Assembly (NCBI GenBank): GCA_050953005.1
Contig: JBMNLV010000006.1
Span: 1-64,000, forward strand
DNA: 64,000 nucleotides
Source of the DNA: UBA6115 sp050953005
Lineage (GTDB): Bacteria > Bacillota > Clostridia > Christensenellales > Aristaeellaceae
Reading direction: 5' to 3'
Position 1 is the stretch's first letter. Every line of letters begins with the position of its first letter. Both the position numbers and the translations under genes were made by a program. Positions 32,926 through 42,312 of the stretch are shown piece after piece. The notes beneath the pieces are model-generated. The model worked only from the letters and a program-made list of their open reading frames with translations. It ran no database searches and was not told the DNA's origin.

Positions 32926-33797
32926 GCGCGCTGACTGACAGGGGCTTGGCCCCGGACATCTCCGTTCCGTCCCGGCGACGCGGGCACTGGGGCTCCAAAA
33001 TTCTAAAGGCCCTGTGCTGGCTGTCCGGCTTTTTGACCATAGGAATTTTGCTGCTGATCGTGGCTTATATCTGTGTGCGTGGCATCCCTTACCTGCAGCC
33101 GTCCATGTTCGAGATCAAGTATACCTCGCGCAATGTGTCCATGCTTCATGCCATTATCAACACGCTGTCCATCACCGGGCTGTCGCTGCTGTTCTCTGTG
33201 CCGGTGGGCGTCTTTGGCGGCATCTATCTGGCGGAGTACGCCAAACCGGGCAGCAAGCTGGTGAAGCTGATCCGCGTGATGGCGGAGACCCTGGCGGGCA
33301 TTCCCTCCATCATCTATGCCCTGTTTGGCTTGCTGGCCTTTGTGGTCACCCTGGGCATTGGTATCTCGCTGTTGTCAGGCGCGCTTACGCTGGCCATCAT
33401 GACCTTGCCGCTCATTTTGCGCCAGACTGAGGAATCCCTGCTGGCTGTACCCATGAGCTACCGTGAGGGCAGCTATGGACTGGGCGCGGGCAAGCTGCGG
33501 ACTACTGTGCGCATTGTGCTGCCGGTGGCTACTCCCGGCATACTGGCCGCGGTGCTGCTGTCCATCGGCCGTATCTCCGGAGAAACAGCTGCTTTGATTT
33601 ACACTTCAGGCACAGCCACGCGCATCGCAGGCGCAATGGAATCCGGACGCACCCTGTCCGTCCATCTCTACCAGCTTCAGCAGGAGGGACGTTTTATCAA
33701 TGAAGCCTTCGCGGTGGCGGTTGTGCTGCTGATCATCGTTGTGCTGATGAACGGGCTGTCCTCCCTGATCGCCAAACGACTAACCAGGAAAGGTTGA
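32922..33797 (+). CDS. pstA: Phosphate ABC transporter permease PstA
   Basis: 291 residues, six spans. Family segments are SITGLSLLFSVPVGVFGGIY, ETLAGIPSIIYALFGLLAF and the loop GLGAGKLRTTVRIVLPVATP, which contacts PstB. It pairs with PstC. The ATGA overlap with pstC and the three-base gap to pstB mark one transcript. The N-terminal 30 residues (SVPSRRRGHWGS) are basic and probably cytoplasmic. Confidence 0.95.
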   Translation: MSALTDRGLAPDISVPSRRRGHWGSKILKALCWLSGFLTIGILLLIVAYICVRGIPYLQPSMFEIKYTSRNVSMLHAIINTLSITGLSLLFSVPVGVFGGIYLAEYAKPGSKLVKLIRVMAETLAGIPSIIYALFGLLAFVVTLGIGISLLSGALTLAIMTLPLILRQTEESLLAVPMSYREGSYGLGAGKLRTTVRIVLPVATPGILAAVLLSIGRISGETAALIYTSGTATRIAGAMESGRTLSVHLYQLQQEGRFINEAFAVAVVLLIIVVLMNGLSSLIAKRLTRKG

Positions 33798-33800
33798 CTG

Positions 33801-34604
33801 ATGACTAATTTCGCACAGAACAACAGGGCTGTTCAGAGCGCGGAGGAGAGCCGCATCAAATTTGACATCAAGGGAGTCGATTTGTTTTATGGCAGCTTTC
33901 AGGCGCTCAAGCAAATCAATATGGAGATACCTGAGAACAGTGTGACCGCGCTGATTGGCCCCTCGGGCTGCGGCAAGTCCACCTTGCTCAAATCCCTCAA
34001 CCGTATGAACGACCTGATTGCGGACTGCCGGGTTGAAGGCCGGATCCTCCTGGATGAGGAAGACATTTATCACCAGCAGATGGATGTCAATCTGCTGAGG
34101 AAACGCGTGGGCATGGTGTTCCAAAAGCCCAATCCTTTTCCAATGAGCATCTATGACAACATTGCATACGGTCCGCGCTCCCACGGGGTACGTGGCAAAA
34201 TCAAACTGGATGCCATTGTGGAGCAATCCCTGCGCAAGGCCGCCTTGTGGGAGGAAGTCAAGGACGACCTGAAAAAGAGTGCCATGGCCATCTCAGGCGG
34301 CCAGCAGCAGCGCCTGTGCATCGCGCGCTGCCTGGCTGTGCAGCCGGAGGTGTTGCTCATGGACGAGCCCACCAGCGCGCTGGATCCCATCTCCACCTCA
34401 AAAATAGAAGACCTTGTCCTGGAACTCAAAAAAGAATATACTGTTATTATTGTGACACACAACATGCAGCAGGCTGCGCGCATCAGTGACATTACATCTT
34501 TTTTCCTTTTGGGAGAAATGGTGGAGATGGGCGACACTGCACAGTTGTTTTCAAATCCGACTGATCATCGCACAGAAAACTACATTACCGGGAGGTTTGG
34601 ATAA
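33801..34604 (+). CDS. pstB: Phosphate ABC transporter ATPase PstB
   Basis: 267 residues. PstB-specific KGVDLFYGSFQALKQINMEI is followed by Walker A GPSGCGKSTLLKSLNRMND, the Q-loop VFQKPNPFPMSIYDNIAYGP, signature ISGGQQQRLCIARCLA, Walker B VLLMDEPTSALDP and H-loop VIIVTHNMQQAAR. It powers phosphate import by PstCA. An N-terminal extension of about 15 residues precedes the conserved part. It shares one base with phoU. Confidence 0.97.
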   Translation: MTNFAQNNRAVQSAEESRIKFDIKGVDLFYGSFQALKQINMEIPENSVTALIGPSGCGKSTLLKSLNRMNDLIADCRVEGRILLDEEDIYHQQMDVNLLRKRVGMVFQKPNPFPMSIYDNIAYGPRSHGVRGKIKLDAIVEQSLRKAALWEEVKDDLKKSAMAISGGQQQRLCIARCLAVQPEVLLMDEPTSALDPISTSKIEDLVLELKKEYTVIIVTHNMQQAARISDITSFFLLGEMVEMGDTAQLFSNPTDHRTENYITGRFG

Positions 34605-35275
34605 TGCGTCTGCGTTTTGATGAGCAACTGCAAAAACTTAACAGCGAGATCATCATGATGGGCAGCATGATCGAGCGCGCCATTGAATGCGCGGGGGATT
34701 TGCTCTCCACACGCAACCTGGAAGCGGCGCGTATCCTCAAGGAGGGTGACGCCGAAATTGACCGCAAGGAGCGCGATATCGAAACCCTCTGCCTGCGGCT
34801 GATTTTGATGCAGCAGCCGGTAGCCCGTGACCTGCGATTGATTTCTGCGGCGTTGAAAATGATCACCGATATGGAGCGCATCGCCGACCAGGCCAGCGAC
34901 ATTGGAGAGATAATGAGCATGCCTCTGGATGGTCCGCCGCTGCCCTTCCCGCCGCATCTGAAGCAAATGGCGCAGGAGACGGCACGCATGGTGCACAAGG
35001 CCATTGATGCCTATGTGGCGCGCGACAAGCAACTGGCGCTGGATGTGATGAAGGATGATGACATCGTTGATGATCTTTTCTATCAGGTCAAGCTGGACAT
35101 CATGGATATGATGAGAAAGGTTGCCTGCAACGGGGCGGACCATGACGGCATGCAGCTGCTGGATATGCTGATGATTGCCAAGTATTTTGAGCGCAGCGCA
35201 GACCATGCGGTCAACATCGCTGAGTGGGTGGAGTATGCTGTCAGCGGCGTCTATAAAGGAGAACGCCTGCAATGA
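34604..35275 (+). CDS. phoU: Phosphate signalling protein PhoU
   Basis: 223 residues, two PhoU three-helix repeats. Each has the metal-binding acidic signature: RDLRLISAALKMITDMERIA and ...LDMLMIAKYFERSADHAVNI. PhoU links the state of the Pst transporter to the PhoR kinase and keeps the Pho regulon off when phosphate is plentiful. The start overlaps the pstB stop (TAATG) and its end overlaps the regulator gene by four bases. Confidence 0.95.
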   Translation: MRLRFDEQLQKLNSEIIMMGSMIERAIECAGDLLSTRNLEAARILKEGDAEIDRKERDIETLCLRLILMQQPVARDLRLISAALKMITDMERIADQASDIGEIMSMPLDGPPLPFPPHLKQMAQETARMVHKAIDAYVARDKQLALDVMKDDDIVDDLFYQVKLDIMDMMRKVACNGADHDGMQLLDMLMIAKYFERSADHAVNIAEWVEYAVSGVYKGERLQ

Positions 35276-35958
35276 TATACTCGGTAGAGGATGACCAGGC
35301 CATCCGCGATTTGGTGCTGTACGCGCTGAAGCAGGCAGGCTATGAGGCCCGGGGTTTTGAAGATGGCCCGAGTTTTATGGAAGCCATGCGTGAGCAATTG
35401 CCCAGGTTGGTTTTGATGGATCAAATGCTCCCGGGGGTGGACGGCTTTACCTTGCTGTCCCAGATGCGTGCGGCTGAACGCACCCGTCACATCCCGGTGA
35501 TCATGCTTACCGCCAGAGATGTAGAAATGGACAAGGTGCGCTCGCTGGACGCCGGCGCAGACGATTATATTGTCAAACCCTTTGGGATCATGGAGCTGCT
35601 TTCGCGCATCCGCGCGGTGCTGCGCCGCAGCGGCCAGGCTGATACGTCAAACCGTTTGGAGGTTGGCCCCATTGTGCTGGACAGTGACCGGCGTGAGGTG
35701 ATGGTGGATGACCGTCAAATTACGCTGACAAATATGGAATTCCGCTTGCTGCAGTGTCTGATGGGAAAGCCGGGCATGGTTTTTTCGAGGGATCAATTGC
35801 TCAACCTGGTTTGGGATACAAGTTATGCGGGTGATACGCGTACGGTGGATATGCACATCCGTACCCTGCGCGTGAAGCTTGGTGACGCCGCCAGCCTGGT
35901 GCAGACCGTGCGCGGTGTTGGTTACCGCCTCAAAGACGTGAAGGAAGAAGACGCTTGA
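35272..35958 (+). CDS. phoB: Phosphate-regulon response regulator, OmpR/PhoB family
   Basis: 228 residues. The receiver domain has the acidic pocket VEDD, the phospho-acceptor Asp in LVLMDQMLPGVDGF, the Thr in IMLTARD and the Lys in YIVKPFG. The C-terminal winged helix has ITLTNMEFRLLQCLMGKPG and YAGDTRTVDMHIRTLRVKLG. It should bind the TTTACA repeats upstream of pstS. It overlaps phoU and the kinase gene by four bases each. The name phoB or phoP is by position and family. Confidence 0.92.
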   Translation: MIYSVEDDQAIRDLVLYALKQAGYEARGFEDGPSFMEAMREQLPRLVLMDQMLPGVDGFTLLSQMRAAERTRHIPVIMLTARDVEMDKVRSLDAGADDYIVKPFGIMELLSRIRAVLRRSGQADTSNRLEVGPIVLDSDRREVMVDDRQITLTNMEFRLLQCLMGKPGMVFSRDQLLNLVWDTSYAGDTRTVDMHIRTLRVKLGDAASLVQTVRGVGYRLKDVKEEDA

Positions 35959-37640
35959 AACGGAAGATCATGCTGGGCTTCATTGCGCTGATTCTGGTAT
36001 TCGGCGCGGTTGCAGTGCTGCTGTCGGCTGCTGTGGTCAAGTCGGTCGCGCGCGAGCAGCTTTCCGCGCAGCTGGTGCAGGAAAGCCGGATGATCGCTGA
36101 TTACATCGGTGACAGTGGTGACACCAAACAATTGGAAAATGTTTTCACGAAGTCCCGGGTTACCCTGATTTCACCTGATGGCACGGTGTTGTTCGACAAC
36201 TGGGCCAATGATCCCCTGAGCAACCATATGGACCGTCCGGAGATCCGCCAGGCACTGGCTTCGGGCCGCGGCAGCGCCGTGCGGTATTCAGATACCACGC
36301 GCACCACCGCGATTTATGAGGCCACACTGCTTAAGGACGGCAATATCCTGCGCGTTGCGGCGCCAGAGCGCATCGCGCGCGGCATCGCGACCAGCGTTGC
36401 GCCCTGGTTGATTTTCGGCCTGCTCATTGTATTGCTGGTTATTATGCTGCTTGCCAATTTTTTGGGGGACCGGTTGATCGCGCCCATCCTGGCCATCGAT
36501 CCGGACCACCCCGAAGAAGTGATAGTCTATGATGAGTTGTTGCCTTTGATTCGGCGGATTGACGCCCAAAACCGCCACAACCGCACGCAGATGGAGGCGC
36601 TGGAGGCCAGGCGGCAGGAGCTCAACACCCTGCTGGACGGCATGCAGGAGGGCTTTATTGCCCTGAGTGGCCGGCACGAGGTGCGCCTGATCAACCCGGC
36701 GGCCTGCCGCATCCTGAATGTCAAGCCCCAGCAGGCTTGCAACCGTCTGCTGACGGAGCTCAACCGAAGCCTGGTCATCATTCGCTTGTTGAACGACCTG
36801 GACAAGAAGGGTATTGCCAACGGCGTGCTGGAAAAGGAAGGGCGGCATTATCTGCTGACTGCCAACCGCATCCAGGGGCGTCCGGACAGCGTGCTGCTGA
36901 TGAGTGATCAGACCGAGAAGCTGGCCGGCGAGGCCATGCGAAAGCGCTTTACCGCCAATGTTTCCCATGAGCTGCGCACACCCTTGACCACCATCTGCGG
37001 CTATACCGAGCTGCTGGAAAACGGCATGGTCAAGGCGGAGGATGCCCAGGGGATCTACAACCTTATCCACAAGGAAAGCAGCCGGATGCTGGACCTGGTG
37101 GAGGACATTCTGCGGCTGTCCCGCCTGGATGAAGGCAATCTGACCGGCAAGCGCGAGAAGGTCAACCTGTGTGAGACTGCGGCTTCAGCCTGTCAACTGT
37201 TGTCGCTGGCGGCGCAGGAGAAAGGCGTAAAGGTCAGCTTTACCGGGGAGGATGCTTTTGTCCTGGGCGACCCGGTCTTGCTGGGCGAGCTGTGTTCCAA
37301 CCTCCTGGACAACGCCATCAAGTACAACGTGGATAATGGCAGTGTAGACGTGCGCGTTACCGCCGGCGCCAATACGGTGCTCACCGTTTCGGACACCGGC
37401 ATCGGTATCGAGCCGGAGCACCAGCCCCATGTGTTTGAGCGTTTTTACCGTACTGACAACTGCCGTTCCAAGTCAACCGGCGGAACCGGGTTGGGCCTGT
37501 CCATTGTCAAGCACGCTGCCGAATACCACAAGGCTAAAGTAGAGCTGATGAGCAAGCCTGGCCAGGGCACAAGGGTGACGGTGGTTTTTCCGCCCTGCTG
37601 CGAAGATTCCTTGCCTGAGGAGGAGGGGGAATCAGCTTGA
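35955..37640 (+). CDS. phoR: Phosphate-regulon sensor histidine kinase PhoR
   Basis: 561 residues. Two membrane spans (IMLGFIALILVFGAVAVLLS and IFGLLIVLLVIMLLANFLGD) flank an external domain of about 130 residues. A PAS-like domain (LLDGMQEGFIALSGRHEVRL) follows, then the HisKA box FTANVSHELRTPLTTICGY with the phospho-His, and the ATPase with N box LLDNAIKYN, VSDTGIGIEPE and GGTGLGLSIVKHA. It phosphorylates the regulator encoded just upstream when phosphate is scarce. Its stop overlaps the start of a DUF1653 gene. Confidence 0.94.
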   Translation: MKRKIMLGFIALILVFGAVAVLLSAAVVKSVAREQLSAQLVQESRMIADYIGDSGDTKQLENVFTKSRVTLISPDGTVLFDNWANDPLSNHMDRPEIRQALASGRGSAVRYSDTTRTTAIYEATLLKDGNILRVAAPERIARGIATSVAPWLIFGLLIVLLVIMLLANFLGDRLIAPILAIDPDHPEEVIVYDELLPLIRRIDAQNRHNRTQMEALEARRQELNTLLDGMQEGFIALSGRHEVRLINPAACRILNVKPQQACNRLLTELNRSLVIIRLLNDLDKKGIANGVLEKEGRHYLLTANRIQGRPDSVLLMSDQTEKLAGEAMRKRFTANVSHELRTPLTTICGYTELLENGMVKAEDAQGIYNLIHKESSRMLDLVEDILRLSRLDEGNLTGKREKVNLCETAASACQLLSLAAQEKGVKVSFTGEDAFVLGDPVLLGELCSNLLDNAIKYNVDNGSVDVRVTAGANTVLTVSDTGIGIEPEHQPHVFERFYRTDNCRSKSTGGTGLGLSIVKHAAEYHKAKVELMSKPGQGTRVTVVFPPCCEDSLPEEEGESA

Positions 37641-37846
37641 TTTGTCCCGGCATTTACCGCCATTTCAAAGGCAAGCGCTATGAGGTGCTCGGCCTGGCGA
37701 GGCATTCAGAAACCCTGGAGGATATGGTGGTCTACCGCGCTTTGTATGGCGAGGGAGAGTTATGGGTGCGCCCGCTTGCCGTGTTTGAAGAAACGGTGGA
37801 GGTGGACGGCCGGCGCGTCGCGCGCTTTGAGAGAATCGAAGAATGA
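37637..37846 (+). CDS. DUF1653 small protein
   Basis: 69 residues, all of it the DUF1653 domain: PGIYRHFKGKRYEVLGLARH, then S.T.E..VVYRALYG and ELWVRPLAVFEETV. The function of the family is unknown and the SH3-like beta fold is predicted from the pattern. The TTG start overlaps the phoR stop, so it is translated with the phosphate operon, an unusual place for it. The operon's terminator follows 18 bases after its stop. Confidence 0.85.
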   Translation: MICPGIYRHFKGKRYEVLGLARHSETLEDMVVYRALYGEGELWVRPLAVFEETVEVDGRRVARFERIEE

Positions 37847-37863
37847 ATCAGCTGCCAACAAAA

Positions 37864-37892
37864 CAGCCCGCGCCATTGTTGCGCGGGTTGTT
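37864..37892 (+). terminator. Terminator of the pst-pho operon
   Basis: Stem AGCCCGCGC against GCGCGGGTT (nine pairs including one G-U) with a 7-base loop, followed by GTTCATG. The minus side has CTGTTTTGTT, so it can also stop the convergent flavoprotein transcript. Confidence 0.75.
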
Positions 37893-37906
37893 CATGTATG
37901 TGGAGA

Positions 37907-39343
37907 TTACTGGGTTGACTGGGGATACATCAGCGCCCAGGCAGCCAATTCCGCGAAGCTCGGGTGGATGGTCATCGCGTGCCGGATGGGCAGCCAGGAA
38001 CCGTGATGCATAGCCTGCGCGGGTCCGCCTGCGCTCATCAGGTAGGCATAAGGCTGCACGATCAGGGCTGCCTGCGCGCCTACCACATGCGCGCCCAGGA
38101 TACGCTGATTGTCATCGGTGATAATCTTGGCAAAACCGTCATCCTCCCGGCGCTTTGAATAGCCCATGGAGATCCCGGCGATGATGTCTGAGTACGCGTT
38201 GCGGAAGACCCGCACCTTGTCCCCGTAAAGCCTCCGCGCCTCCTCCTCACCCAGGCCTACGCTGCCCACCTGCGGGCAGGTGAACACCGCCCGGGGTACG
38301 CTGTCATAATTGGCTGAGCGCGTATTGTCCCCAAAGAGGACGTTGTTGAGAACATCGGCCTCGTAATTGGCCTTGTGGCGCAGGGGGAACTTGCCGTTGA
38401 CATCGCCGATCGCGTAAATATGGGGCACGCTGGTGCGCAGCTTCTTGTCAGTGATGACATAACCGTCCGCCGTCATCCGGACGCCGGCCTTGTCCGGGGC
38501 AAGGGTGTCGGTACTGGGCAGGATGCCTGGCGCCAGGAAGATTTCCTCAGCAGCCACCTCATATTCATGACGGGTCAGCTTGTCAACAAAACTCATTGCC
38601 TTGAGTCCGTTATGCATCCGCGCGCTTTGCGCCCCGGCGTGGTAGAGGATTCGCACGCCGATATCTTCCAGCTGCCGCTTTACAAAGGGCGCGATGTCCC
38701 CGTCCAGACCGCGCAGGATGGTCTCACTGCGCACCGCTACGGTTACCTTGGTGCCGAAGGCCGAAAAAATGTGCGCAAACTCCAGCGCTGTGGAGCCCCC
38801 GCCGATAATCAGCAGGCTCTCGTAGGGCTTGTCCGGGAAGCGGTCCGAAAAGAAGGATTCGCTGGTCAGATAGCCGGTCTGTTCCAGGCCCTGAATGTGC
38901 GGCACGCGCGTGCGGCTGCCGGTGGCGATGACAATGGTATCGGCGCTGATTTGCTCCGAACGGCCGTCCTTCATCCGGATGTCCAGGGTATGCGCGTCCA
39001 CAAAACTGCCCTCGCCTTGATATACCGTGACGCCCTCGGTCTGCGTGATCGCCTGCTCCAACTTCCGATTGACGCCAATTTGCCGGCGCATCCGCGTGGA
39101 GACCTTGGCCCAGTCAATCACCGGCTGGCCGAACGTGATCCCGACATGTTTGCCGCGCTGGGCCTCCCTGATCAGATCCGCCGGATACACCAGCATCTTG
39201 GAGGGGATACAGCCGCGGTTGAGGCAGGTGCCGCCGAAGGCGCCCTTTTCAATGACCGCGCAGGTCTTGCCATGCTCATGCGCGCCTTCCATAACCATCA
39301 ATCCGCTGCCCGCGCCCAGCACTGCGATGTCAAAATGCTTCAT
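37907..39343 (-). CDS. Dihydrolipoamide-dehydrogenase-like FAD disulfide reductase
   Basis: 478 residues. FAD loop DIAVLGAGSGLMVMEGA, redox-active pair in GGTCLNRGCIPSKML, NAD(P) loop LLIIGGGSTALEFAHIFSAF, second FAD motif HIYAIGDVNG, and the C-terminal dimer part with His and Glu in TIHPSFAELAAW. The enzyme is a group I flavoprotein reductase. The closest subgroups are mycothione-reductase- or mercuric-reductase-like rather than E3 of an oxo-acid complex, since no E1/E2 genes are near. The true disulfide or metal substrate is unknown. The start at 39343 gives a seven-base gap to AAGGAGG; a second ATG at 39349 is too close to it. Confidence 0.88.
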   Translation of the reverse strand: MKHFDIAVLGAGSGLMVMEGAHEHGKTCAVIEKGAFGGTCLNRGCIPSKMLVYPADLIREAQRGKHVGITFGQPVIDWAKVSTRMRRQIGVNRKLEQAITQTEGVTVYQGEGSFVDAHTLDIRMKDGRSEQISADTIVIATGSRTRVPHIQGLEQTGYLTSESFFSDRFPDKPYESLLIIGGGSTALEFAHIFSAFGTKVTVAVRSETILRGLDGDIAPFVKRQLEDIGVRILYHAGAQSARMHNGLKAMSFVDKLTRHEYEVAAEEIFLAPGILPSTDTLAPDKAGVRMTADGYVITDKKLRTSVPHIYAIGDVNGKFPLRHKANYEADVLNNVLFGDNTRSANYDSVPRAVFTCPQVGSVGLGEEEARRLYGDKVRVFRNAYSDIIAGISMGYSKRREDDGFAKIITDDNQRILGAHVVGAQAALIVQPYAYLMSAGGPAQAMHHGSWLPIRHAMTIHPSFAELAAWALMYPQSTQ

Positions 39344-39441
39344 AATCATGCCTCCTTGGTGTTGTTCCCGGTGCCCACTCATATTTTACCCATTCAGCTT
39401 CATGGCGCAAATATTGTTTGGCGATGCTTTGCCGTTTAACC

Positions 39442-39470
39442 TTTACGAAAACCTTTAACAATGATACGAT
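39442..39470 (+). promoter_or_regulatory. Promoter of the Gfo/Idh/MocA gene
   Basis: TTTACG (39442-39447), a 17-base spacer and TACGAT (39465-39470), about 80 bases before the start codon. Confidence 0.5.
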
Positions 39471-39550
39471 AAGACAAAAGAAAGTCTGTAAGCCGCTTTG
39501 ACGGCGCGTATGCTTTTTGCGGCGGAACAGGCACCTGAAAGGAGATAAAC

Positions 39551-40696
39551 ATGTCAGATACCGATCGCGTCTTATCCAGTTTCACTCAGGAAGTCCGTGA
39601 GGAACGCGTCTATTCGGACAGGAAGCTGCGCGTGGGCATCATCGGCACCGGCTGGATTGCCGAGGCGCATACCGAAAGCTACCTCAAGCAGCCCGATGTC
39701 GAAATCGTGGCCATGGCTGACCTGATCCCCGGCAAGGCTGAAAAATTTGCCGCGCGCTACGGCGTTACAGGCTGCAATTTCTATCCGGACCACAAGTCCA
39801 TGCTGGACAATGAAAAGCTGGACGCTGTCAGCGTATGCACCTATAACACCCAGCACGCGGTGTGCACCATCGACGCGCTCAAGGCAGGCGTCAATGTGCT
39901 GCTGGAAAAACCCATGACCGCGACGGTTGAGGAGGCGGCGGACATCATCCGCGCGGAGAAAGCCAGCGGCAAGCTGCTGTCCATAGGCTTTCAGCCGCGC
40001 ATGGACGCCAATATGAAGCAGATCAAAAAAATCGTGGAGTCAGGCGCCCTGGGCAAGGTCTATTACATCCAAACCGGCGGCGGCCGCCGCCGCGGCATTC
40101 CCAACAGCACCTTCATTGAGAAAAAGACCGCGGGCATCGGGGCCCTGGGCGACATCGGATGCTATTCCCTGGACATGGTGCTCAACGCTGTGGGCTATCC
40201 CAGGCCGCTGACCGCCTCGGGGTATACCTCCAACTATTTTGGCACCTCCACTGACTATCAAAAGCCCGAGGACGCCGCGCGTTTTGACGTGGATGACTTC
40301 GCCGCGGCCTTTATCCGCCTGGAGGGCGGGCTGGTGCTGGATTTCCGCATTTCCTGGGCCATGCACCTGGACACCCCCGGGGACACCGTGTTGCTGGGCA
40401 CCAAGGGCGCCCTGCGCATCCCCTCCACCGAGTGCTGGAACGGCTCGGTTGGCGGCCCGATGACGCTGTATTATGATCTGGCCGGCGAGCAGGTGGAGAC
40501 TGTCATTCCCATTTTGGATGAGGATGAGGCCGGCTTGTTCGACAAAAAAATCCGCTCCTTCCTGGACGCTGTCATCTTTAAGCTGCCCCCGCCGGTGCCC
40601 TCCGCTCAAATCCTCTACAACCAGGCCATCATCAACGCCATTGCGGATTCCGCGGCGTTGGGGCGTGAGGTGGAGGTCAAGATTCCAGAAGTTTAA
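39551..40696 (+). CDS. Gfo/Idh/MocA-family NAD(P)-dependent oxidoreductase
   Basis: 381 residues. N-terminal Rossmann part VGIIGTGWIAEAHTESYL with DAVSVCTYNTQHAVCTIDAL and the catalytic-type motif LLEKPMTATVEEA (the EKP signature). The C-terminal domain includes GALGDIGCYSLDMVLNAVGY, with the Asp/His region used for sugar binding in the family. These enzymes oxidise or reduce a hydroxyl of sugars or inositols. The substrate is not readable. It stands alone, with its own promoter and the ribosome site GAAAGGAGA. Confidence 0.92.
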   Translation: MSDTDRVLSSFTQEVREERVYSDRKLRVGIIGTGWIAEAHTESYLKQPDVEIVAMADLIPGKAEKFAARYGVTGCNFYPDHKSMLDNEKLDAVSVCTYNTQHAVCTIDALKAGVNVLLEKPMTATVEEAADIIRAEKASGKLLSIGFQPRMDANMKQIKKIVESGALGKVYYIQTGGGRRRGIPNSTFIEKKTAGIGALGDIGCYSLDMVLNAVGYPRPLTASGYTSNYFGTSTDYQKPEDAARFDVDDFAAAFIRLEGGLVLDFRISWAMHLDTPGDTVLLGTKGALRIPSTECWNGSVGGPMTLYYDLAGEQVETVIPILDEDEAGLFDKKIRSFLDAVIFKLPPPVPSAQILYNQAIINAIADSAALGREVEVKIPEV

Positions 40697-40701
40697 GTTA
40701 T

Positions 40702-42312
40702 TCAGGCTTCGCTCAGGCCCTTCCAGGCTGCTGGCGCCGTTTTGCTCAGGTACAGGAAGATCCCCAGGCCGGCCAGACAAAACAGCGCCAGGCCAAGGAG
40801 CAGGAATACTTTTGTGCTCATCCTGTTTATCAACAGCAGGAAATAGCAGGCGCCCGCGCCTGCCACCAACAGGAAGCTCAGCGTCATCGTCAGGAAGGCG
40901 CTCATGCTCTGCTTGACAGGGACAGCTTCATTGTGCCAGTCCAACTTGGGAAAACGCAGGTTGAGCGCCAGGCCGAGCAGCGCTGTGAAGACGTTGACCG
41001 CGAGCGGAAGAAGGACGCACATCAACAGATAAAAGACATTCAGCTTCAGCAGGATCCCCGTGAAAATGCCCGAGAACAGGATTGGAGGCAGGCTGATCAG
41101 CACATGGTTTGCCGCTTTGGCCATTAGCGCCTGGAGCGGGCTGATCGGCAGGCTTTGCAAAATCCACAGGCTTCTGCCCTCCAGGGAGATGGAGGGCGCG
41201 GAAATAAAGACCGTGCTGGAAAGAAAGGCCAGCACCAGCACGGCTGCCGCGCTGATCATGCTATCCGACAGGCGCAGCTGCGCTATCAGCGTTTGTATTG
41301 TTCCGCCTTTGTCAAACAGCACTACAAAAGGCAGCGCGATCATCATGAACAGGCCAAGGGACGAATTCGTGATATAGATGGGGCTGGAGAAAAAACGCCG
41401 CAGTTCCTTGGTAACAAGGCTTGTCATCTGGCTGCCGGCTTTCATGCCGCCGCCCTTGTATTGGATTCTTGCCGCGCCATGCTTGGTGGTCAGCAGCCGG
41501 ATGTATCGCCGGGACAGCACGCTCATCAATACCAAAAAGGGGAGCAGCGCGCATACAGCGAACAGCAGCAGGCTGCCCGGATGGACAAGCGCGATGGCTC
41601 TGCCGAAATGGTAGGCAGGGAACAGGGCGCTGCGAACGGCATCAGCGATTTGATGCCCGCGGGCGAGCAGGTCGTTCATTGCGTCCAGAAGCTTGCCGTA
41701 CCCCCACAGGTACAGGCCTAAAAAGCCCAGGGACAGCAGGGTGATAATCAGGTTCCTGTGTTTGATCCGCCCTGAAACAGCGGCCAGCATCCAGCCCAGA
41801 AGGACGGACAGGGTGGTGGTCATCAATGGCAGCAGCAGCCCGCACAGCGAAAAGACCAGCAGGACCCCCGGGGAGAAGGGCGCCTGCACCCACCAGACCA
41901 CCAGGGCGGGCAGCAGCACGACGCTTTGGAACACCAACGCGATCAGGCAGAGGCTTGCGGTGCGGGACAACAGGATGGTTTTTGGCTGAAGCGGCAAGGA
42001 CAGGAGCAGGTCATTGTCCCTGGCATTGAATAAGGTTGATTGCGCCAGATATACGCTGCCGATGAAACTGATGATAAAGCCAGACAAACCTGCAAGCGAA
42101 AAATAAAGCCAGTCAAGCTGCGCGGCATGAAAGGCCTCCAGCGCGGTATAGAAAAACATACCCAGGGATATCCCGATGCTGCCCAGGACATAAACAACCG
42201 CGAGGGCGACGAGCAGCTTCCCGGCCAGGCCTCTTTTCTTTTTCCTTTGCCCGATGCGCAGCAGCATACCCATCGAGCTGCGCAGCTGGATGCCAACCAG
42301 GGATTTAATCAT
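40702..42312 (-). CDS. ABC-2-type transporter permease
   Basis: 536 residues with about 12 predicted spans arranged in two halves and a central hydrophilic loop (KHGAARIQYKGGGMKAGSQM). The layout suits large clostridial ABC exporter permeases of the ABC-2 superfamily. A basic segment, IGQRKKKRG, sits before the first span. The ATG at 42312 lies inside the end of the ATPase gene. The transported substrate cannot be told from sequence; peptides, lipids or ions are all possible for this family. Confidence 0.85.
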   Translation of the reverse strand: MIKSLVGIQLRSSMGMLLRIGQRKKKRGLAGKLLVALAVVYVLGSIGISLGMFFYTALEAFHAAQLDWLYFSLAGLSGFIISFIGSVYLAQSTLFNARDNDLLLSLPLQPKTILLSRTASLCLIALVFQSVVLLPALVVWWVQAPFSPGVLLVFSLCGLLLPLMTTTLSVLLGWMLAAVSGRIKHRNLIITLLSLGFLGLYLWGYGKLLDAMNDLLARGHQIADAVRSALFPAYHFGRAIALVHPGSLLLFAVCALLPFLVLMSVLSRRYIRLLTTKHGAARIQYKGGGMKAGSQMTSLVTKELRRFFSSPIYITNSSLGLFMMIALPFVVLFDKGGTIQTLIAQLRLSDSMISAAAVLVLAFLSSTVFISAPSISLEGRSLWILQSLPISPLQALMAKAANHVLISLPPILFSGIFTGILLKLNVFYLLMCVLLPLAVNVFTALLGLALNLRFPKLDWHNEAVPVKQSMSAFLTMTLSFLLVAGAGACYFLLLINRMSTKVFLLLGLALFCLAGLGIFLYLSKTAPAAWKGLSEA

